DNA from: Cryobacterium shii
GTDB lineage: Bacteria > Actinomycetota > Actinomycetes > Actinomycetales > Microbacteriaceae
Length of the DNA stretch: 64,000 nt
Reading direction: 5' to 3'
Assembly: GCF_004402595.1 (NCBI RefSeq)
Contig: NZ_SOFY01000031.1
Coordinates: 31,909 to 95,908, forward strand
Positions 59,902 through 64,000 of the stretch are shown in pieces; the stretch's first letter is position 1, and each line of letters begins with the position of its first letter. The notes under the pieces were generated by a model. It ran no database searches. It worked only from the letters and a program-made list of their open reading frames with translations, and had not been told where the DNA came from. The position numbers were made by a program, and so were the translations under genes.

Positions 59902-61282
59902 CCGCTCCACGACCACGGATGCGCCCGCGCGCCCGGGTCGCGTGCGCCGCCTCCACCTGCCGCAGAAGCTGCGCAACCTCGAGCTGTTCCTGCTGCTCAT
60001 CGCCTGTGGCATCAACGCCGCCACGGTCGTGCTCGTTCAGCTCGGCGCCCTCGGTCGCATCGACACCACCCTCGTGCTGCTGGGAGCCGGTCTGTCCGTC
60101 CTGGTTCTCGGCATGCACGTCGTGCTGCGCGCGGTGGCCCGCGAGGCCGACCCGTTCATCCTGCCGATCGCCACCCTGCTCAACGGTCTCGGCATCGCCA
60201 TGATCTACCGGATCGACCTTGCCAACAAGGAATCTGGCTGGGCCAGCGCGGCCGTGCGCCAGACCGTGTGGAGCGCTCTGGCGATCGCCTGCGCGATCGC
60301 GGTCGTGCTGATCATCCGCAATCACCGCGTGCTGTTCCGCTACACCTACATCGCCGGTTTCGTCGGTGTCGCCCTACTGCTCCTGCCGCTGGTGCCGGGG
60401 CTGGGCCGTGAGGTCAGCGGAGCGCGTGTGTGGATCGGGGTCGGCTCCTTCGCCACGTTCCAGCCCGGCGAGATCGCGAAGATTGCGCTGGCCGTCTTCT
60501 TCGCCGGCTATCTGGTGCGCAACCGCGACAGCCTCTCCATGGTGGGCAAGAAATTCCTCGGCATGCGGTTCCCGCGCCTGCGCGACCTCGGCCCGATCCT
60601 GGTCGTCTGGGCCCTCTCGATGTCGGTCATCATCTTCCAGCGCGACCTCGGTACCGCGCTGCTGTACTTCGGCCTGTTCCTGGTCATGCTCTACGTGGCC
60701 ACCGGTCGGCTCAGCTGGGTGCTCCTCGGCATGTCCCTCTTCCTCGGCGGCGCCCTCATTGCCAGCCAGACCCTCGACTACGTCAACGGACGGTTCACGA
60801 ACTGGCTGGATGCGCTCAACCCCGACGTCTACGGAGCCGACGGCGGCAGCTACCAGCTGGTGCAGGGTCTCTTCGGTCTCGCCAAGGGCGGTCTTCTCGG
60901 CACCGGCCTCGGCCAGGGCCGCCCGGACATCACCCCGGTCCCCCAGAGCGACTACATCATCGCGAGCCTCGGCGAGGAACTCGGGCTGGCCGGCCTCTTC
61001 GCCATCCTCGCCCTGTACCTGCTCTTCGTTGCCCGCGGCTTCCGTATCGGCTTCGCCGGCAATGACGACTTCGGCAAGCTCCTCGCCGTCGGCCTCTCGT
61101 TCGTGGTGGCACTCCAGTGCTTCATCGTGATCGGCGGCGTCACCCGGGTGATCCCGCTCACCGGCCTGACCACGCCGTTCCTGGCGGCCGGTGGCTCCTC
61201 CCTGGTGGCCAACTGGATCATTGCGGCCCTACTTCTGCGCCTGTCGGACACGGTGCGCAACCAACCCAGGCTGGTGGTCTGA
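59882..61282 (+). CDS. rodA: RodA/FtsW-type peptidoglycan glycosyltransferase
   Basis: The 466-aa SEDS protein has about ten to twelve membrane helices and the conserved motifs FQPGEIAKIALAVFFAGYL, FQRDLGTALLYF and GLLGTGLGQG. SEDS proteins polymerise glycan strands from lipid II, paired with a class B PBP, here encoded directly downstream. Two consecutive ATGs (59882, 59885) are possible starts. Confidence 0.92.
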   Translation: MMPVSSNRSTTTDAPARPGRVRRLHLPQKLRNLELFLLLIACGINAATVVLVQLGALGRIDTTLVLLGAGLSVLVLGMHVVLRAVAREADPFILPIATLLNGLGIAMIYRIDLANKESGWASAAVRQTVWSALAIACAIAVVLIIRNHRVLFRYTYIAGFVGVALLLLPLVPGLGREVSGARVWIGVGSFATFQPGEIAKIALAVFFAGYLVRNRDSLSMVGKKFLGMRFPRLRDLGPILVVWALSMSVIIFQRDLGTALLYFGLFLVMLYVATGRLSWVLLGMSLFLGGALIASQTLDYVNGRFTNWLDALNPDVYGADGGSYQLVQGLFGLAKGGLLGTGLGQGRPDITPVPQSDYIIASLGEELGLAGLFAILALYLLFVARGFRIGFAGNDDFGKLLAVGLSFVVALQCFIVIGGVTRVIPLTGLTTPFLAAGGSSLVANWIIAALLLRLSDTVRNQPRLVV

Positions 61283-62733
61283 TGAATCGCGAACTCAAGC
61301 GTGTCAGCATCGTGGTGCTGCTCATGTTCCTGGCTCTGCTCGGCTCGACGACGGTCATCCAGGTCTTCCAGGCCGACAGCCTGTCAGCGGATGCCCGCAA
61401 CACCCGCACGCTCTACGACAGCTACGCCGTCGAACGCGGCGCCATCCTCGTCGCCGGTGAACCCATCGCCCAGTCCATGCCGGTGGACGACGACTACAAG
61501 TTCCAGCGCACTTACAGCAACGGGCCCCTCTACGCGCCCGTCACCGGCTTCATCCCACTCAACGGCGCTCCGACCGGCCTCGAACACGCGATGAACGCAG
61601 AACTGAGTGGCACGTCGAACGCGCAGTTCTTCGAAAAAGTCAACGGCCTGATCACGGGCAAGAATCCCAAGGGCGCGTCAGTGGAGGTCACGATCGACCC
61701 GGTCGCGCAGCAGGCGGCCTGGGATGCCCTCGGCAACCTCACCGGCTCAGTGGTCGTGACCGAGCCGAAGACCGGGCGCATCCTGGCCATGGTCTCCAAG
61801 CCCAGCTACGACACGAACCTCCTCACGGTTCATGACAACCAGCAGGTCGCCGACACCTACCAATCGCTGCTCAACGACGATAGCGACCCGCTGATCAACC
61901 GCGGCATCAACGCCCTCAACCCTCCCGGCTCGGTGTTCAAACTGGTCGTGGTGACCGCCGCCCTGGAATCGGGCAAGTTCACCCCCGAGAGCGCGTTCCC
62001 GAACCCGGGCACGTTCCAGCTGCCCGGATCCAGCGCGGTCGTCATCAACTCGGGCGGCGGGACGTGTGGCGGCGGCGACACCGTGACCATCGCGACGGCG
62101 CTGCGGCTCTCCTGCAACATCCCGATGGCGGAACTGGGGCTGCAACTGGGCGACAAGGCCATCCGGGACACGGCCGAGAAGTTCGGTTTCAACTCGGATT
62201 ACACGGTGCCGCTCGACGTCTCCCAGAGTGTGTACCCCACCGATCTCGACGATGCGCAAACGGCACTGTCGGCGTTCGGCCAGACCGATGTGCGGGCCAC
62301 GAACCTGCAGATGGCCATGGTGTCGGGCACGATCGCCAACGGCGGCATGGCGATGGCGCCCAACCTCGTGGAGAAGGTGATCGCCCCGGATCTGAGTCCG
62401 CTTCAGGTCTTTGAACCCAAAACGATGAAGCGCGTGATGAGCGCCGAAACGGCGGCCACAATCACCCAAATGATGGTCAATGGAGTCCAGGACGGCGCCG
62501 CCAGCAATGCAAGAATAGATGGGGTCAAGGTGGCAGGTAAAACGGGCACGGCGGAGAACGCCGAGGACGAGCCTTACACCTTGTGGTTTACCGGATTCGC
62601 TCCTGCGGAGGATCCGAAATACGCGATCACCGTTCTCGTCGAGGATGGCGGGGGACTTGGACAGACGGGGTACGGCAATCTTGTTGCCGCACCCATTGCA
62701 AAGCAGGTACTAGAGGCGGTGCTGAACAAATGA
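61282..62733 (+). CDS. pbpA: PbpA: class B penicillin-binding protein
   Basis: The 483-aa protein has an N-terminal membrane anchor (residues ~7-27), a dimerisation domain and a transpeptidase domain with SVFKL (the catalytic SxxK), SCN and KTGTAEN motifs in order. It crosslinks peptidoglycan together with the RodA-type polymerase. Starts one base inside the rodA stop and overlaps the kinase gene by four bases. Confidence 0.92.
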   Translation: MNRELKRVSIVVLLMFLALLGSTTVIQVFQADSLSADARNTRTLYDSYAVERGAILVAGEPIAQSMPVDDDYKFQRTYSNGPLYAPVTGFIPLNGAPTGLEHAMNAELSGTSNAQFFEKVNGLITGKNPKGASVEVTIDPVAQQAAWDALGNLTGSVVVTEPKTGRILAMVSKPSYDTNLLTVHDNQQVADTYQSLLNDDSDPLINRGINALNPPGSVFKLVVVTAALESGKFTPESAFPNPGTFQLPGSSAVVINSGGGTCGGGDTVTIATALRLSCNIPMAELGLQLGDKAIRDTAEKFGFNSDYTVPLDVSQSVYPTDLDDAQTALSAFGQTDVRATNLQMAMVSGTIANGGMAMAPNLVEKVIAPDLSPLQVFEPKTMKRVMSAETAATITQMMVNGVQDGAASNARIDGVKVAGKTGTAENAEDEPYTLWFTGFAPAEDPKYAITVLVEDGGGLGQTGYGNLVAAPIAKQVLEAVLNK

Positions 62734-64000
62734 GACCCACATCAGGGCTCACCTTCGGGGGACGATACGAACTGCAGTCCCGGATCGCCATTGGCGGCAT
62801 GGGTGAGGTTTGGAAGTCCGTCGACCTCGTAATCGGACGCACGGTCGCCATCAAGATCCTGAAGGACGAGTACCTCGGTGACCCTGGATTCCTCGAGCGC
62901 TTCCGTGCCGAGGCCCGCCACGCAGCCCTCGTCAATCACGAAGGCATCGCCAACGTGTTCGACTATGGCGAAGAGGACGGCAGCGCGTTCCTGGTGATGG
63001 AGCTCGTTCCCGGCGAGGCGCTCTCGACCATCCTCGAGCGCGACCACGTCCTCCCGACCGACAAGGTCCTCGACATCGTGGCCCAGACCGCGGCCGCACT
63101 GCACGCCGCGCACGCCGCGGGCCTGGTACACCGCGACATCAAGCCGGGCAACCTCCTCATCACCCCCGACGGCCGGGTCAAGATCACCGACTTCGGAATC
63201 GCCCGCATCGCCGACCAGGTCCCGCTCACCGCGACCGGCCAGGTCATGGGCACCGTGCAGTACCTCTCGCCGGAGCAAGCCAGCGGACGCTCCGCCTCCC
63301 CGACCACAGACATCTACTCCCTGGGGATCGTCGCCTACGAAAGCCTCGCCGGCCGGCGCCCCTTCACCGGGGAGTCCCAAGTCGCCATCGCCATGGCGCA
63401 GATCAACGAGATCGCGCCCGACCTTCCGGAGACCGTGTCCGAGCCGGTGCGCAACCTGGTGATTTCCTGCCTGGCCAAGAACCCGGCGGACCGCCCGGCC
63501 TCGGCCGCGCACCTCTCCCGCGCCGCGGCGGCCCTGCGTCGCGGCGATATTGCCGCTGCGGCGGCATCCGTTCCCGCCATCATGAACGGCGTCACGCCAA
63601 CCTCCGCGACCATGCTGATGCCCGGTGCCGGCAGCATGGACGCGACCACCGTCCTGCCCACCGGCGCGCCGGCCACGCGCACCTCGGTGGCCGCTGCTGG
63701 AGCCGACGCCGAAGCCGAGGGCACCAAGAAGCGCAGCCCGTGGACCTGGCCGTTGATCGCACTGATCGCCGTGCTCGTGCTGGTGCTGACCGGAACCCTG
63801 ATCGCGCTCTTCACGCAGGATGCCGGCACGCCGTCACCTTCGGCGTCAACGTCCCAGAGCGCCAAGCCGACGCCGAAGGCCACACCGAAAGCGACGCCGT
63901 CGTCCGCGCCCGCGCCTACCGCCACGACCCCGCCGGCCGCCACCACCGTGCAGGTGAATCTGTCCGACTTCCAGGGGCTGACCAGCTCGGAAGCCCGTGA
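62730..64000 (+). CDS. membrane Ser/Thr protein kinase (PknA/PknB type), partial
   Basis: The reading frame is open to the window edge (423 codons visible). It has a Hanks-type kinase domain (residues ~10-270) with [35 protein letters not shown] and the activation segment to SPEQ. A transmembrane helix (~residues 335-358), a Ser/Pro/Thr-rich outer linker and the start of a PASTA-like repeat ([17 protein letters not shown]) follow. Operon position after pbpA suits PknA, but a PASTA repeat is a PknB trait, so the symbol is left open. Confidence 0.9.
   Translation, partial: MRPTSGLTFGGRYELQSRIAIGGMGEVWKSVDLVIGRTVAIKILKDEYLGDPGFLERFRAEARHAALVNHEGIANVFDYGEEDGSAFLVMELVPGEALSTILERDHVLPTDKVLDIVAQTAAALHAAHAAGLVHRDIKPGNLLITPDGRVKITDFGIARIADQVPLTATGQVMGTVQYLSPEQASGRSASPTTDIYSLGIVAYESLAGRRPFTGESQVAIAMAQINEIAPDLPETVSEPVRNLVISCLAKNPADRPASAAHLSRAAAALRRGDIAAAAASVPAIMNGVTPTSATMLMPGAGSMDATTVLPTGAPATRTSVAAAGADAEAEGTKKRSPWTWPLIALIAVLVLVLTGTLIALFTQDAGTPSPSASTSQSAKPTPKATPKATPSSAPAPTATTPPAATTVQVNLSDFQGLTSSEAR

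Noticed and set aside
1-64000. CRISPR array
   Set aside because: No regularly spaced direct repeats or cas genes were seen; the only tandem repeat is the short 15-bp unit at 3457-3505.

Overview
The window looks like a chromosome segment of a high-G+C actinobacterium, most likely a member of the Microbacteriaceae. The evidence is the strong G/C third-position bias, the actinobacterial fhaA-fhaB-pstP-rodA-pbpA-kinase operon at the right end, and a mevalonate pathway cluster of the type found in actinobacteria that make isoprenoids by that route. The taxon is inferred; no marker gene here fixes it.

Layout. (1) 1-11962 is chromosomal: pgmB plus a GH65 phosphorylase, a secreted SGNH hydrolase, an unknown gene, then mvaS divergent from mvaD, phosphomevalonate kinase and a fused HMG-CoA reductase/mevalonate kinase. 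Two ~80-bp REP-like palindromes and a pair of DnaA-box-like sites lie between these genes. (2) 11963-56995 is a 45-kb accessory element. Its ends carry an 11-bp terminal inverted repeat (GGGTTGATTGC) and a second conserved inner block, and it is flanked by a 5-bp direct repeat, TGTGT. It abuts the 3' end of a tRNA-Leu gene. No relaxase, secretion system, phage structural gene or replication initiator was found in it. (3) 56996-64000 is chromosomal: tRNA-Leu(CAG) and the cell-wall/division signalling operon, which runs off the window edge inside a Ser/Thr kinase gene.

Content of the element. The left arm holds ApeA-like HEPN and IetAS-like (AAA ATPase + subtilisin) defence genes, a small operon with a membrane-anchored GAF-like protein, and an ImmA/IrrE-type protease with a helix-turn-helix partner. 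The middle holds an ABC exporter operon with a small secreted protein, an AbiV-like protein, a YjzC-like small-protein pair, an sce7726/beta-family pair, and a gamma-butyrolactone (GBL) signalling cassette: AfsA-like synthase, TetR-type GBL receptor and NAD(P)-binding reductase. Next to the cassette is a lactococcin-972-like bacteriocin cluster with a lipoprotein, an adaptor, an ABC ATPase, a permease and VanZ. The right arm holds AbiTii, GIY-YIG, antitoxin-like proteins, a single-chain type IIG-like restriction-modification protein, DUF5655 and FRG proteins. At the extreme right end are a XRE regulator, a degenerate tyrosine-recombinase-like gene and a DDE transposase.

How it may work together. 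The DDE transposase and its coupled recombinase-like partner at the right end are the best candidates to have moved the element. Palindromes with the half-site and spacing of ArpA-type operators lie upstream of the AfsA-like gene and of the bacteriocin gene. This suggests, as an inference, that a diffusible butyrolactone-type signal controls bacteriocin production from within a defence-loaded mobile element.
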